From Magnolia sinica (lineage: Eukaryota; Streptophyta; Magnoliopsida; Magnoliales; Magnoliaceae), in NCBI RefSeq assembly GCF_029962835.1, contig NC_080578.1, forward strand, positions 29,219,001-29,283,000: a stretch of DNA of 64,000 nt, read 5' to 3'. Below the pieces are notes generated by a model. The model had not been told where the DNA came from and did not search any database. It worked only from the letters and a program-made list of their open reading frames with translations. The translations under genes were made by a program, and so were the position numbers. Positions 12,598-24,527 of the stretch are shown here, in pieces (within the stretch, counting starts at the first letter, position 1; each line of letters opens with the position of its first letter).

Positions 12598-13496
12598 ATA
12601 ATAATGGTGCGCCCATCATCGCATCCAAGAATATGAAGCTGTTACTCGATGGTTATATCCAGGGAGAACAAATCGAGAACCAAAGTTTCTTGCCAAAAGT
12701 TGTTTCCATATCAATGCCCAGTTATAGGGGCTGACTCTGTAGCTTTGCATAGTCTGATCCTCCCCTATTTGTGGCACAGTTTGGTCATACCAAATTTTCT
12801 AGCAAACTAGTTAGGGTAGTATGGTTCTCTCCAAAATTCTACCCCTTCTTGCAAGGGAAGACTGCAAGAGCGGATACATAAGAAGAAAGTCCACTCGATG
12901 GGGTCTAAATCATTGTTATCCTCGACATCTCTGTCTTTGGCCTAATAATCCAAGTAGAAAGGGAAGAAGTCAATGGATTCCATATTGTCAATCTTATCTA
13001 CTATCCAGTCATATGCTTTCTTTATCATTTTTCACTTCTGAAAATGCCATAAAGGTAGATGCGCAGGATGGACGTAAGATTTCTCCAGGTTGCTATATGT
13101 CCAAGGAAAGTAAATGCCTAATCAACTAGAGAAATAATGACAGGGAGTGAAAGAAGACAAGACTGTTATTGCTGGGCTTAAGCAGTGTACCGCAACATGT
13201 CCAAAAGCTTTGTACAATGAGCATAATACATGAGGAGCTAGAGAGTATTTTTTTCTACACTAGCCGCGACGAATAAAGTAGGTCGAATGGAGTCTGAGCT
13301 TTTCAAACTTGGAAGCACGAGCAAGCTTGAGCAAGCTTAACCAGTAGGCTAGGAAAGTAGCCAACTCAGTTTCAGCGATGAATTCAACTGGGCCTTTTAT
13401 CTTTTTGCGATTGGCTTCCAGCTCAGAACCATGACTACCAAAGAATCTGAAAAGAGAAAGGGGGATGGATTAACAATTTATGCAAATAAGCAAATA
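12598..13496 (-). other. antisense ORF region, middle stretch without a clear frame
   Basis: There is no long supported frame on either strand. On the minus strand it links the mobile-domain part (13497-14577) to the downstream part (10437-12597), so it is probably a decayed or spliced portion of the same antisense gene. The + strand open frame near 12821-13129 has no recognisable domain. Confidence 0.4.
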
Positions 13497-14577
13497 TCAT
13501 CTGAGAGACAAAGAGAATGTTAAGGACACTAACACCAAGTATCGCGAAAAGTGTACGAGCCATTGAAGGGGTGATATCTTATGAATATCCGGAAAATAAG
13601 ACATTTCTTGGAAGAGTACGATTGTTGAGGCTATAATCTTGGGCGTTCTGTTTGGGGCGACATAGGCGAATTGTTCGTTCGTGGGAACATATTCATCTAA
13701 GAAAGACCCGGTGATGGGTAAACCAGCCATTCTATACAAGTCCCATAAGGTGATGCTTGCTTCACCAATAGGGAGGTGGAAGGAGTTTGTGGTAGAAGAC
13801 CAATACTTCAGAAAGCCTTTATAGATCATTGTATCTTTGTGAAAAAATTCAGAGGTGGCTTCTATAGCATGATAAACTTTGGCTGCAATAAGAACATTTT
13901 CATACTTCTTCAAGATCGCTTTCGCCCACGCGTTGTAGTACTAGCGATCAGTCCAAAGACCCCGGGTTCTGAATTCTTCTTTTCCCCACAAAGAGTCACG
14001 ATGACGGAAGCGTTGTTGGATTGTTTCAAAGAAGTGAGTGGGGTATATGATGTGAGGGTTGTAACATGGCATGAGGAAGCGCATGTATGTTATTTGCCTA
14101 GTTTTCTAAACCAGACCTTTCTCCATTAGGTAGCATTCAAGAAGTTGTGGCTCTTTGATTACCCAATTTGACACATACAGAAGTCTGTTTTGTGTCATGA
14201 AGTCAGTTGGCTCGTTCTGAATTATGGAGCGATGACATTGAAGATGTAGAGGTATGATAATGGTCTCGTCTTTATATGGGTTGCAAAATTTAATTACGTC
14301 TGGATATGATTTAATTGAATCCCAGGCGTTTTGGAAACACCTCTAGTTATGCTCCTGGATTTTTTCCTGGAAGGCTTCGTCTTTGCTCTTTCCCTTCGCT
14401 TTCTTCATAAATGCGGCAGCAGGGGAAGCTTCAGCAGTAGATAGTCGGGTGTCATCCATTCGAAGGTTGGCTGTGGACTTTAGCCAATTCTGCAGGTCCA
14501 ACTCTTGTCCCTCCGTTGGGGGTCCCTCTATTTCTCGCATCAATACAGCTGTGCGAATATGCTCGGATAAACACTGA
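13497..14577 (-). pseudogene. antisense ORF with plant mobile domain (aminotransferase-like PMD)
   Basis: The minus-strand frame at 13913-13497 contains HLPIGEASITLWDLYRMAGL followed by PITGSFLDEYVP. This is the characteristic core of the plant mobile domain (PF10536 type), found in MAIL1/MAIN-like host proteins and in plant transposons. A second minus-strand frame (14543-14343) lies upstream. Antisense ORFs with this domain are known from Tat-lineage elements, and their role is unknown. Orientation is opposite to gag-pol, with its 5' end toward the 3' LTR. Treated as a broken fossil. Confidence 0.75.
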
Positions 14578-14838
14578 ATGCGATCAGCAAAGTTAAAGAT
14601 GATGGGGGCTTGTTCTTTGAAAAAGTTGGAGTAATCTTAGGATCTGGGCCTTTTGCGAGTATGCAGTTCGGTTGGTTGAGAATCAGATGGTCCTGTAGTA
14701 TTTGAAGAAGTAAGAGGTCTCTTTGAGCTGGCCATCAAAACCTACACAAGGAATTAGCAAATGAATTAGAAATAAAGGGAAGGATTTGTTAAGTCTAGAA
14801 AGTTGAGAAAGGGAAAATTTGTCTAAGTCCTTAAAAGC

Positions 14839-15175
14839 AAAGAGTTGCTGTGCGTAAGTCTTTGTGCGCAGATTGCTATGCAGCAGCTGTTGCGTGCAAG
14901 TGATGTGCGGAAAAGGTGTCACTATGCGCTACCTTTGATTGTGCACATATCTTGTTGTGCACAAGCGCTTGTTGTACGCAAGATGTCATTGGGCGCAGGT
15001 TGTCGTTGTGCGCAAAGAGGTTTGATGTATAAAGGGGCGGGGTGAGCAGAAGGAGAAGTGAAGGAAAGGAATGATGAAGGGGTATTTATAGATTGAGTTC
15101 CCCTCGTTATGTGTAAATCATTATGCGTAAGTGCTTGTTGTGCGCAGGAATTAATAGGGCGCACAATGAAGAAAG
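14839..15175 (-). promoter_or_regulatory. candidate antisense promoter and LTR-like leader
   Basis: On the minus strand, CTATAAATACCCC (15091-15079) is identical over 13 bases to the TATA-box region of the same element's 3' LTR on the + strand (15504-15516). Around and downstream of it, reading leftward, the minus strand is filled with GCGCACAAC/GTGCACAAC-type repeats like those in the LTR. The TATA box lies upstream of the antisense plant-mobile-domain ORF. I infer a promoter for that ORF, perhaps derived from an inverted LTR piece. No transcript data are available. Confidence 0.5.
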
Positions 15176-15253
15176 GAAAGTAAAAAAATGGTTAAAATTA
15201 TTATATTGATCCCACATTTTTTTTATTTTATAGTTTAAAGATCAAAAATGCAG

Positions 15254-15268
15254 AATCAAGGGGGCATC
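15254..15268 (+). other. polypurine tract of the Tat element
   Basis: The purine-rich run AATCAAGGGGGCATC lies immediately before the 3' LTR start at 15269. This is the expected primer for plus-strand DNA synthesis. Confidence 0.7.
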
Positions 15269-15986
15269 TATTAAGGCATAAAAAGAAGAAGAAGCACCAA
15301 ACATTGATTATACACAAGCTGCTGTGTGGAAAAGGCCTTTGTGCGCAGACTGATGTGCAGTAGCTATTGCATGCAGAAGACCAATATGCATAGTACAACG
15401 AAGTTCACACAACAAAGTTCGCATAATGAAGTTCGCACAATGGAGTCCACGCACAAAGGATACCGCACAAAGCCTTCATGGTGAGTTCACACGTGCAAGA
15501 AGGCTATAAATACCCCCGACCCCTCTAAAAGGGGTCATTGGCAACCAATTAGAGAGAAGGAGCAGACCAGAGAGAGAGAAAGGTAGGACCCACTTTTCGT
15601 TGTGCGGAACAGCTGTTGTGCAATGCACAACGCTTGTTATGCATAACTGCCTGGAGCGCACAACGCCTCCAACGCACAACGCTTCTAGCGCACAATAACC
15701 TTCAGCACACAACGCATCCAGCACGCAATGGCATTGCCTTCAGTGCACAATGTTCCTTATCAGTATATGATGTTTCAACACATCATGTTACAAAGATACC
15801 ATGCATTGTATTTCTTTAAATATAATATTGTGATTTCATGAGGATTCTATTTTGGATTCAAAGGAGAGAAAGGATGTAAAAGAACTTTGAATGAAGAATA
15901 AATGATGTGATTATCTTCTTTTGTTAATTATTGAGTGAATGAATAAAATCTCCCAAATCAAATACATTTGTTTTTTGTTTGAAATA
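15269..15986 (+). repeat. 3' LTR of the Tat element
   Basis: A 718-bp direct copy of 1750-2368. It contains a TATA box (CTATAAATACCCC, 15504-15516), followed about 100 bases later by a dense series of GCGCACAAC-like repeats (about 15605-15750). It ends GTTTGAAATA, after which the copia integrase sequence resumes. The target duplicate GATAC lies at 15987-15991. Confidence 0.9.
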
Positions 15987-15991
15987 GATAC

Positions 15992-17467
15992 TAAATTTGA
16001 AAATAGTAATTTTGAGAAATATTGTACTACTCACGGCATATCATATGAGTTTTCTACTCCTAAAACACCTCAACAAAATAGGGTTGTTAAGAGAAAGAAT
16101 AGAGTGCAACAAGAGATGACCAATGTTATACTAAATAGCATGAATTTACCTAAAAACTTGTGGGCTGAAGCTATACATACTGCATGCTATATTATAAACC
16201 ATGTGCATATAAGAAAATTAAAAGATAAAATAGCCTATGAGTTATGGTTCAATAAGAAACCAACTGTTAAGTACTTTTGAATATTTGGAAGTAAGTGCTT
16301 CATATTACGTGACCGTGAAAGCCTAGGGAAGTTTGAAGCTAACAGTGATGAAGGGATATTCTTGGGTTATGCTCTGAATAGTTGAGCATATCGTGTTCTT
16401 AATAAAAGAACAGGAGTGATCTAGGAATCCATTATTGTTGTAATTGATGATCACCTGATCACTCCCACACCTAGTATAGAAGGTAATGAAGTCAATTTAA
16501 TTGAGAAACCTGACCCTTCATCTAGTTCAGTTAATACTGAACTAAGATCAGTCAAAGACCATCCTACTGATATGATATTAGGTAATCCTCTCATTGGTGT
16601 GTGAACAAGAAAACAATTAGAGAATATTTACAATTGTGTTTGCTTTACTTCTCAAATTGAACTAACTAACATAAAAGAAGAACTTACAAATGAAAATTGG
16701 ATTGTAGCCATGCAAGAAGTGCTAACTCAGTTTGTTAGGAATGATGTCTGGTATTTAGTTCCAAGACCATCTGATAAACATATAATTAGAACCAAATAGA
16801 TTTTCAAAAACAAATCTGATGAAATAGGAAATATAATTAGAAACAAGGATAGACTGGTTGTATAAGGATACACTCAGATAGAAGGAATCGATTATGATGA
16901 AACTTTTGCACCAGTAGCTCGCCTTGAATCCATCAACTTGTTTATGTCCATTGCTTGCTTTAAAAAATTCAAGATATATCAAATGAATGTTAAAAGTATA
17001 TTTTTAAATGGTAATCTATATGAAGAAGTCTATGTTGAACAACCTAAGGGTTTTGAGGACCTTAAACACTCAAATCATGTATATCGTCTTAAAAAGTCAC
17101 TTTATGGTCTAAAACAAGCTCCTAGGGCATGGTATGAGAAGCTGACTAAGTTTTTACTCAGTTACAATTTTATTATGGGAAGTGTTGATAAAACTTTATT
17201 TGTTAAAAAGAACAATGAACACATACTAATTGTACAGATATTGTTGATGATATTATCTATGGTTCTACAAGCACTAACCTGTCTGTTGAGTTTGCAGAGC
17301 TTATGAAATCCAAGTTTGAGATGAGTATGGTTGGAGAATTGATTTACTTTCTAAGCTTACAAGTTAAACATTAAGAAGATAGTATCTTCATTTCTCAAAC
17401 CAAATACACCTTAAATTTGGTTAAGAAGTTTGGATTTGAGAACGGTAAGAAATTTGATACTCCTATG
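15992..17467 (+). mobile_element. pol: Ty1/copia element, right part (integrase to reverse transcriptase)
   Basis: This continues the copia element broken at 1749. The integrase resumes with KFENSNFEKYC (about 15992-16025) and TPQQNRVVKRKNR (about 16067-16105, containing the catalytic region). RT follows at about 16690-17460, with [19 protein letters not shown] (about 17089-17145), the hallmark of copia RT, and a C-terminal segment. It stops abruptly where the Tekay-like LTR begins at 17468. No RNase H or 3' LTR of this copy is visible in the window. Broken. Confidence 0.88.
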
Positions 17468-20400
17468 TGTAAGACCCGACCTGAGTTCATGCATGTGTGC
17501 GTAGGTATGCATTTTATTTCTCTTGGTCTCGCGGTCCTACCGGTCAAATCCCGGTGACCAGTAACCCTCGGATAGTGTTTACAGTCATCCTTAAGTCCGG
17601 TCATGTAGACCCGACTCAGATCGAGCCGAAACCTATGCCATCTTGTTCGCATCGTAATTGCAATTCCGATTACGTGTCTTGTGTGTCCATCCAATGTATA
17701 GATCATAAGTTATGTGCATCTCATTTTATAGCCCTTGATCATGATCACGTGGCCCACCTACAGGTGGTGAACACATTTTTCTAGGTGGTCCCATCCCTTA
17801 GCACAACTTTCAACACACACTACCCACACACTACCCAAAACCCCATCTCCTACACCACCCTTCTCCCAAACACCACCCACCTCCTAGCCTATAGCCTCCA
17901 TTAGGCTTCCTTTTGCTAACCCATCATTAGTCCTCTATCGCAAGCACCATTTTTCAAGAGAAAATTTGAAATTTGCTCTTCCCAAGCCATTTTATAATCA
18001 TTCCTCTTCTACAACATCTGTCTTTCTCTTTTCTCTCCCTCTCATTTCTCCCTTCCCATTTCCTTTCCTTCTCTTGCAAGAGGATGGAACATCCCCACCT
18101 CTCTTTACTAATTCCAGCCACATTCTTCCCCTCTCTCTCCTAATCTCTCCATTAGAAGCTCATCTCACCCATTGAAACATGTTCCTTGGAGTATGGAGAG
18201 TATATTGATGTAACTTTGGAGTAGGATCTTTAAGAGGTGGGTGCATGTTCTTCAAATCTTTAAACTTCTTTGCATTATAGCTATTCTCCCTCTCTTTTTT
18301 TATATTGGAGCATGTGGGCCCATTAAGAGATGATGGTGGCCCCAAGACTCCATGGATGTGGTTTGAAACGAATCCTACATTGCATGCATGTACATGCAAG
18401 AGACCATCCTCCATGGATCCCTTCATGCCTCATTCTTCCTTAGATCAGGGATCTTTGGGTCATCTAGACCCTTGATCCTTTGTGGATATTTGATCTCCAC
18501 TATAGATCTCAATTAGATAAGCTTGATCATGTAATATATGCATTCTATGGTAATGAAATCTCCTTGTATGTGTGTGATGAAGGGAAGGGCCTCAATGAGG
18601 CAGAGACCCTTCTCTTGTGGCCGATTGATTCTCCATTTCTTACTGAGAGTGTTGATCATGAGTGTGTGGCCCACCTTCTGGACCAACAATATCCCAACCA
18701 TCCATAGAGAGGGGACGTTTTCATAGTCCATCCCATTGAACGTGTGGCCCCTAAATGCATCAAAAGGGGTGTATGCAAGCTTGTTTTTGGTGATGGGATG
18801 GTATGGATAGTTGTGGGGCCCACTTAGGTGGACCACACCATGATTTTCAGGGGTCAAATCCCCATTTAATTTATGTTTACAATTTATTTTTGTGAAGTAT
18901 ATGTTGCTCTCCAGTCTGCTTTGACAGATTTTGGACCATTTTGGGGCCTGATTTTTGGTCTTTTGGTGGAAAATTTGATGCCATCCAAAGCATGATTCTT
19001 GAAGACCTATGTCCCACATATAAGCCTACTAAATATCAACCTCGTCTCCCAAAGGTGTGGCCCAAGTGAGGTAGTTAGTCTGTAATTTCTGCACTGTTCT
19101 AGCAACATATCAGTGTGGAATTCCTTGAACATAAAATAATTTTTCCACTGGTGGGTGGCCACATCAGTGGACCCCACCTTTTAGTACATATATGAGGGGA
19201 CATAAAAACTATTTTTTCCCAATTTTTAGAGGCCTTTAATCCACCCCATTGGAAGGTCAGATCAGGGCCTGTATGAAATCTGCACTAAACAGATTTTGGG
19301 GATAGTCAATTTTCTTTAATTTAAATAAAATACTTCCCATATTCCAAAAATTCTAAAATTTTGTAAAGAAATGGCCCACCCATGGTAGGACCCACCTACC
19401 AATTTTTGGGGCCAACGGACCCCTGTACACAATGTGACAAGGGCTGGACCAGCCCACCAAGCTTGGACGTCCAGCCTTGGATGGGCCGTCCAGTCTCTTT
19501 GTGGGCTCACCATGATGTACTTGTTATCCCCACCATCCATCCATTTTTGGTCCATGTGGGACATGACCATCTCCCTCAGTAGCGGTTGGGACCCAGTTGA
19601 GGTTAGATGTCCTCCTTGGTGGCCCTAAGGTAGGCCCATGGGTTGCTATGGGTGGTTTAAGGCCCACTATAGGCCCTCTTTAGGACCACTTATTCCTTTA
19701 GGCTTATATGTTATCCTCCTTAGCTTTATAGGCTATCTCAAAGTATTGGACCCCCACTAGAGGATTGTTCCTTAGATTAATTGTCTAAGTGTCTAGACTT
19801 GATTTCCTCCTTAGGAAGGAGTATGTTCTAAGTCATTATCGTCGTATGGCGCACCCTTATGACCCCATATGTATCATGGAGTGTTTGGATTACATTTGTG
19901 TATGGTCATTGGGTTGATATGATAGAGGAATGGAGTTTCCCTCTTGTGCACATTGAATGCTTGGATCTAGTGCATGATTGGTATGCGTGACTCACGCATC
20001 TGGCATCGCATCTCATAGGTATGATCGTTGTTGCTTCACCAGGGCCTTGCCTCCACAGATACATCGTGGATGGCCATGATTGGACACCATAAATGTTACC
20101 TGAGCATATGGGGTGCATAGGATGCCCTTGGGTGAAAATCACAAAACTTCCATGGTACCAAGGTACCGTGATCGAGTGAAAACTATGAGCTCACGAGGGC
20201 CTTATAATGTTAGGCCGCGACTCCCACTGTCGTGCAGTCAGTTGGGATGGGGTGTGGCCTTACCCACATGTGAGAAGGGGCAATAGTTAGGCTGAGTTTG
20301 ACCAGCTCATGAATGGGTCCGCTACCATCGAGCCTTGCTGGTGATTGGCTAACCACGGGTAGGTAGTGAGGTCTCTTACGCTCATTTGACTGTGCGGGTT

Positions 20401-21104
20401 TAGAGAGCGGCAGTCGTCTTGTAGTACATTTGACCCCGGTAGATTCCTTATGATGGAACTATACTGATATGTGGATTAGAAATGAGGACTGGCATCACTT
20501 CGCATTGCATTTACATCGGCTATATAAGCCTTATATTGCATTGCCTTGGTATGGCGCCCAGTACTCATTGCATTATATAGCCCTGGTATGGCTTCTTACA
20601 TTCATGGCAACCTTGGTAAGGCTAGCGCTATTAGCATTGATCATATTTCCCTCCTGTATCTCTTATCATTTGTTTGCGTACCATTGCCACATACTTTCAC
20701 CACCCTCTAAACTTTTTATCAGCTTATGCATGATTGATGCGTGTAGGAGATCCAAGGTCAACTCGTAACAATGGAGCTTGGATAGGAGTTGAGCCATGGA
20801 CCCAAGTGTTGCAGATCTTCTTCCTTCTTATTTTGTCATCAGATGTATTTTTTTATTATTGTATTAAAGCTCAAATTTATAGTGGATTTTGTGATGTGTG
20901 CCTTTGTTATTTCTTAGATATACTTGCTGTGATCTTGGGTATGCTTGTATTAGAATGGATATGTGATTATGAAAACCTTCCTTGTAGGATCCCAAGATCG
21001 GAACCTACTTTAGGAGCCGAGAATGGGGTACTATGGAGGCTGTTGCGGCCAGAACCGGCTTTTGAGTTCCTTGTGAGTCCAGTTACCGAGTCTATGGCAT
21101 GACA
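17468..21104 (+). repeat. 5' LTR of the Tekay/Del-like element (about 3.6 kb)
   Basis: Boundaries are TGTAAGACCC at 17468 and TGACA at 21104, directly before a tRNA-Met-type primer-binding site. The length suits Tekay/Del chromoviruses, which have long LTRs. The body contains repeated GTGGCCCACC/GGACCCCACC-type motifs and no real gene. Open frames within it, such as 18513-19019 on the minus strand, have no recognisable domain. Confidence 0.7.
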
Positions 21105-21109
21105 AGAGT

Positions 21110-21121
21110 TGGTATAAGAGC
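21110..21121 (+). other. primer-binding site (tRNA-Met type)
   Basis: TGGTATAAGAGC differs by one base from the canonical plant TGGTATCAGAGC complementary to initiator tRNA-Met. It lies six bases after the LTR end. Confidence 0.75.
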
Positions 21122-21280
21122 ATAGCAAGTAATTCTGGAATAACTTAGGATAACATCACATATCTGTTGCGAGCTTAGGACAAGTAGTGTCCCGAGAGCC
21201 TTTCTTTTGCCTCGTTTGATCCTGCAATTGTTCTGATCCCTTGCATCGTCATCTGTTTGTAGACGATGCTGCCGAGGCAT

Positions 21281-22617
21281 GGCACCCATGGCTGTGGTGC
21301 CCACAGTCAACACACGAGAGAGATGCACTCATGATGCCAGGTCGACCCAAGCACACCCTGCTCCACCCATCATGCACCCTAGTCCCGATTGTATCCCTAA
21401 GGTCGTGATTCCACCCCCTATGGTGCCTATTCCACCGCCTGATCCTGCTGCTCTAGTTGCAGAGACTCCAACTCCTTTAGCCACACTCGTGCCTTTGCCT
21501 GAGGTGAGTGCCGCTCCCGTGTTTTCGACAGTGCCAGTCAGTGCGGAGCATTTCTAAAAGTTGATGCAGGCCATCACTGCTGTGTTACAAACTCATCAGC
21601 CTGTATCAGTTTTGGTTCCTGAGCAGACCGATTTTCCTTGTGCTAGCGTTATTTTTAGAGAGTTCATACAGCATGACCCTCTGAGATTTAGGGGTGTGCC
21701 TGAGCCTTCTGCCACCGAGGCTTGGCGCATAGAGATAGAGAGGATTTTTGACATAATGCAGTGTCTGGCTAACCAGCATGTTTCCTTAGTGACTTTTCTT
21801 CTTCAGGGTGAGGCCCGTCATTGGTGGTCATCAGTGTCAAGGATGGCCGAGCCTCAGTTTGTTTAGACTTGGGAGGAATTCATGGTCCATTTCAACCAAA
21901 AGTTCTTCCCCGAGCATGTTGAGGAGCAGAGGGCTATGGAGTTTGAGACTTTAGTCCAGGGCGATATAACGGTGTCGCAGTATGAGGCCCGTTTCTTGGC
22001 TTTGTCTAGGTTTGTTCCTCATCTCACCAGTGACGAGAAGATGAGGGCTTGCCATTTTCAGATTGGTTTACGTCCTACTCTCTGCAGTTGAGTAGTGGGC
22101 CATTGCTTGAGGATGTTTATTGAGGTTGTGTACAGAGCCTTGGTGTACGAGGAGGACTGGGCCATGACTTAGAGAATACGAGAGTAGAGTTCCGGTTGAG
22201 ACCGGAAGAGGAGAGCACCAGCCGGTAGTTCCCGTTAGCACCGTCAGCAGAGAGGGAGGGGCAGTTCAGAGTTTCGGCAGCTTATGGTATAGATAGTAGC
22301 TCCCTCATCATCATCAGTGCAGCTAGTTGCTTCATCTTCTAGTCATTTTTCCAGCGTTTGCTATGGTTGTGGGCAGACTAGGCATCAGAGGCATGATTGT
22401 CCTCTCCCCTTGTAGCAGCAGAGGCCATCGCAATTGCCTCCTCCTCATCCTCCTTAACAATAGCGAGCGCAACTTCCAGCTCCCGCTTTTAGGGCTCCTC
22501 CTTAGTAGTAGAGGCAGCCAAGTAGACCTCCCCAACGACCACAGTAGCAGCAGCTGAGGGAATATCCACATGTCCAGTCCCTAGGTCGAGTACGTGTAGT
22601 AGCTCAGCAGGCACAGA
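21281..22617 (+). pseudogene. gag: Tekay/Del-like gag remnant
   Basis: A Pro-rich N-terminal region (about 21350-21550) leads into a capsid domain. This has FREFIQHDPLRFRGVPEP (about 21655-21710), LLQGEARHWWSSV (about 21797-21835) and LVQGDITVSQYEARFLALSR (about 21952-22010), which is the classic chromovirus retrotrans_gag domain. A zinc knuckle of CX2CX4HX4C form (CYGCGQTRHQRHDC) follows at about 22360-22400. The frame is broken and coding similarity ends near 22617. Confidence 0.82.
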
Positions 22618-23215
22618 CTTAGGATTCTAAAATTTAAAATTTATTTTAATTATAACATAAAATTAACAAAAATAAATAAATTCTGATATTAAATTAAAAG
22701 TTAACAAATTTATAAATCAAGTATTTTTACGATAATAAATAAATAAATTTATATTTAAATTTAACTTTTAATGAAATTGATTTAAATCAATCAAATTATA
22801 ATCTAATTTATTAAATAAATTCCAAAGCTGATGAATTTGATTATTTTAATAACAAAATTTATTTAAATTATTAATTTCTAAAAGTTTAGAATTAAAATTA
22901 GATTTTTTTTTTTAAAGTCAAACTATACTTTCAATTATTTATTAATTAAGTTATATTATATTCTAAACTAATTAAGATTCTTTTCTTTTATATAATTTGA
23001 ATGTTAAATTAAAATTTAACTATGAATCAAACTGATTTAATTCAATAATTGTTTCATGGTATATTTTAAAATTTCAACAATTAAGGTAGATAATTAAATA
23101 AATTTTAAAGAAAAAGATCAATCACATAAATAATTAATTTAAGTAATAATATTATTAAAATTTAGAATAAGATGTCATAATAATTAACTAAAAATTTTAA
23201 ACTTTAAGATAAGAT
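22618..23215. other. very AT-rich noncoding stretch
   Basis: About 600 bases made almost only of A and T (runs such as AAATTTATTTTAATTATAAC), with sharp edges against the gag remnant on the left and ordinary sequence on the right. No gene is seen. It could be a matrix-attachment-like region, decayed intergenic DNA or part of an unrecognised element. Confidence 0.6.
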
Positions 23216-24527
23216 CACCTACTTGATTTGAAGTGGTGGACCAAACCTTATGCACTACAAACCCGATGTATACACTCAATGTGCATAATATCTAAAATCA
23301 AGTCTTGACTTACTCATATATATGCACCATGCACACATCGACTATTCTTATGATTTTAAGGGTGGGCCCACACTTAAACTTTACTGGACCCACACTCCTG
23401 CCGTAAGCTATTGGCTAAACCCTTATTTATTGGGCTGATGCCATAAATGTTCATGTATGTGCTTCATATGTGAAGGAAACGAGTGTTAACATTAACTACC
23501 AATGATTTTTGTTTTTTGTTTTTTGTTTTTTTTTTTTGTCTTTTTTTTCTTACAGCTAAATTTAATGGTCTTTCATGCATGAAAAATAAATAAATTTAAA
23601 AACTCCTAATTAAATATTAATTTTATTACTTAATACTAAAAAGTTTCAACCTACGTAACACCTCTTATGCTAATACCTATACTCATATCTAAAATAATAT
23701 GCACAAAAGAAAGATCTGAAGTTAGAATGTCATTCATTAGATGTATACTTAGATGGTTCAGATAATGAATGGTTTAGATTTCTAAATGGGCACTCTACAT
23801 GGCAGATTCTAATTCAATAGTCCAGATGATACGGTTTGCCACTAGATGGTTTTGATTGGTTTGACCATCTATTAGGAAGTAGGTCAGGGTTTGAACTTTA
23901 ATTGAACGGTTTAGATTGATGTAAGGATACATTAGGTAGTTAATAAATGTGAGTATGACGATATTTGAATGGTCCAGATGGGTGCAGTGTGTAGAATTCT
24001 AACATTATTTATGTTTCTCTATATGAAAATAAAAAATTATTATATTCATTTATTTCTTCTTCTTTTTCACATGTGTATGACATGTGAAGGGTGTATGCTA
24101 TGTGTGGTTTTGATTTGGTATGTACATGCATGCATAGGTTGGTTACATTTTATTTATGTCATTACACACCACTACCCCTTTTGATTGCATTTTTCGATGT
24201 ACGTTCACTTTCTTCAACTTCTCTAGTGTATGGGCATCACTAACTTCTAAGGCGCCCTAAAAAAAGACTTTTTTTTTTTGCTCCGACGACTACATTTCTT
24301 AAAAATAAAAGTCACTGACATGTGGAAGACATGTAAAATAACATTTTTTAGAGATGAAAACTACTTTTGGTTATGGATAGAGAGAGATGGTTGTAGTTGT
24401 TGTTGTCATAGGGAAAAGTGATTATTGGAAGGAATTTGAGGTAGATGGGGATGATTGTGGTTGTCACGTGGAAGACAATAAAGGAGATAGAGTTTAGATT
24501 TTGTAATCTATTACCTTGGTTAAAGTG
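23216..24527. other. unassigned noncoding DNA
   Basis: No coding signal is supported. It holds poly-T tracts (about 23510-23550 and 24270-24280) and phrases such as GGTGGGCCCACAC that recur in the LTRs of this window. Confidence 0.5.

Larger units (their letters stand above)
1750..15986 (+). mobile_element. Ty3/gypsy Tat-lineage LTR retrotransposon, nested in copia
   Basis: A 14.2-kb element lies between direct LTRs, 1750-2368 (TGTTGAGGCA...GAAACA) and 15269-15986 (TATTAAGGCA...GAAATA). The flanks are GGTAC (1745-1749) and GATAC (15987-15991), a 5-bp target duplication with one mismatch. Domain order is LTR, primer-binding site, gag, protease, RT, RNase H, integrase, antisense ORF region, polypurine tract, LTR. 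The RT sequence style and the antisense plant-mobile-domain ORF after integrase point to the Tat (Ogre/Retand) group. In a stretch of about 220 bases near the LTR 3' ends I count roughly a dozen differences, so it is not recent. It is broken in many places but structurally complete end to end. Confidence 0.9.
17468..22617 (+). mobile_element. Tekay/Del-like chromovirus remnant (LTR and gag)
   Basis: It begins TGTAAGACCCG inside the copia RT. A long LTR runs to GCATGACA (21104), followed by a primer-binding site (TGGTATAAGAGC, 21110-21121) and a gag region to about 22617, where unrelated AT-rich sequence starts. No pol or 3' LTR is visible. Stretches at 19.9-20.5 kb match 56.2-56.75 kb in the right part of the window (for example GAGTTTGACCAGCTC at 20293 and 56519), showing a shared LTR family. 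Broken fossil. Confidence 0.75.

Noticed and set aside
18513-19019. 168-codon minus-strand open frame
   Set aside because: It lies within the Tekay-like LTR, has no recognisable motif and is unlike any gene product.
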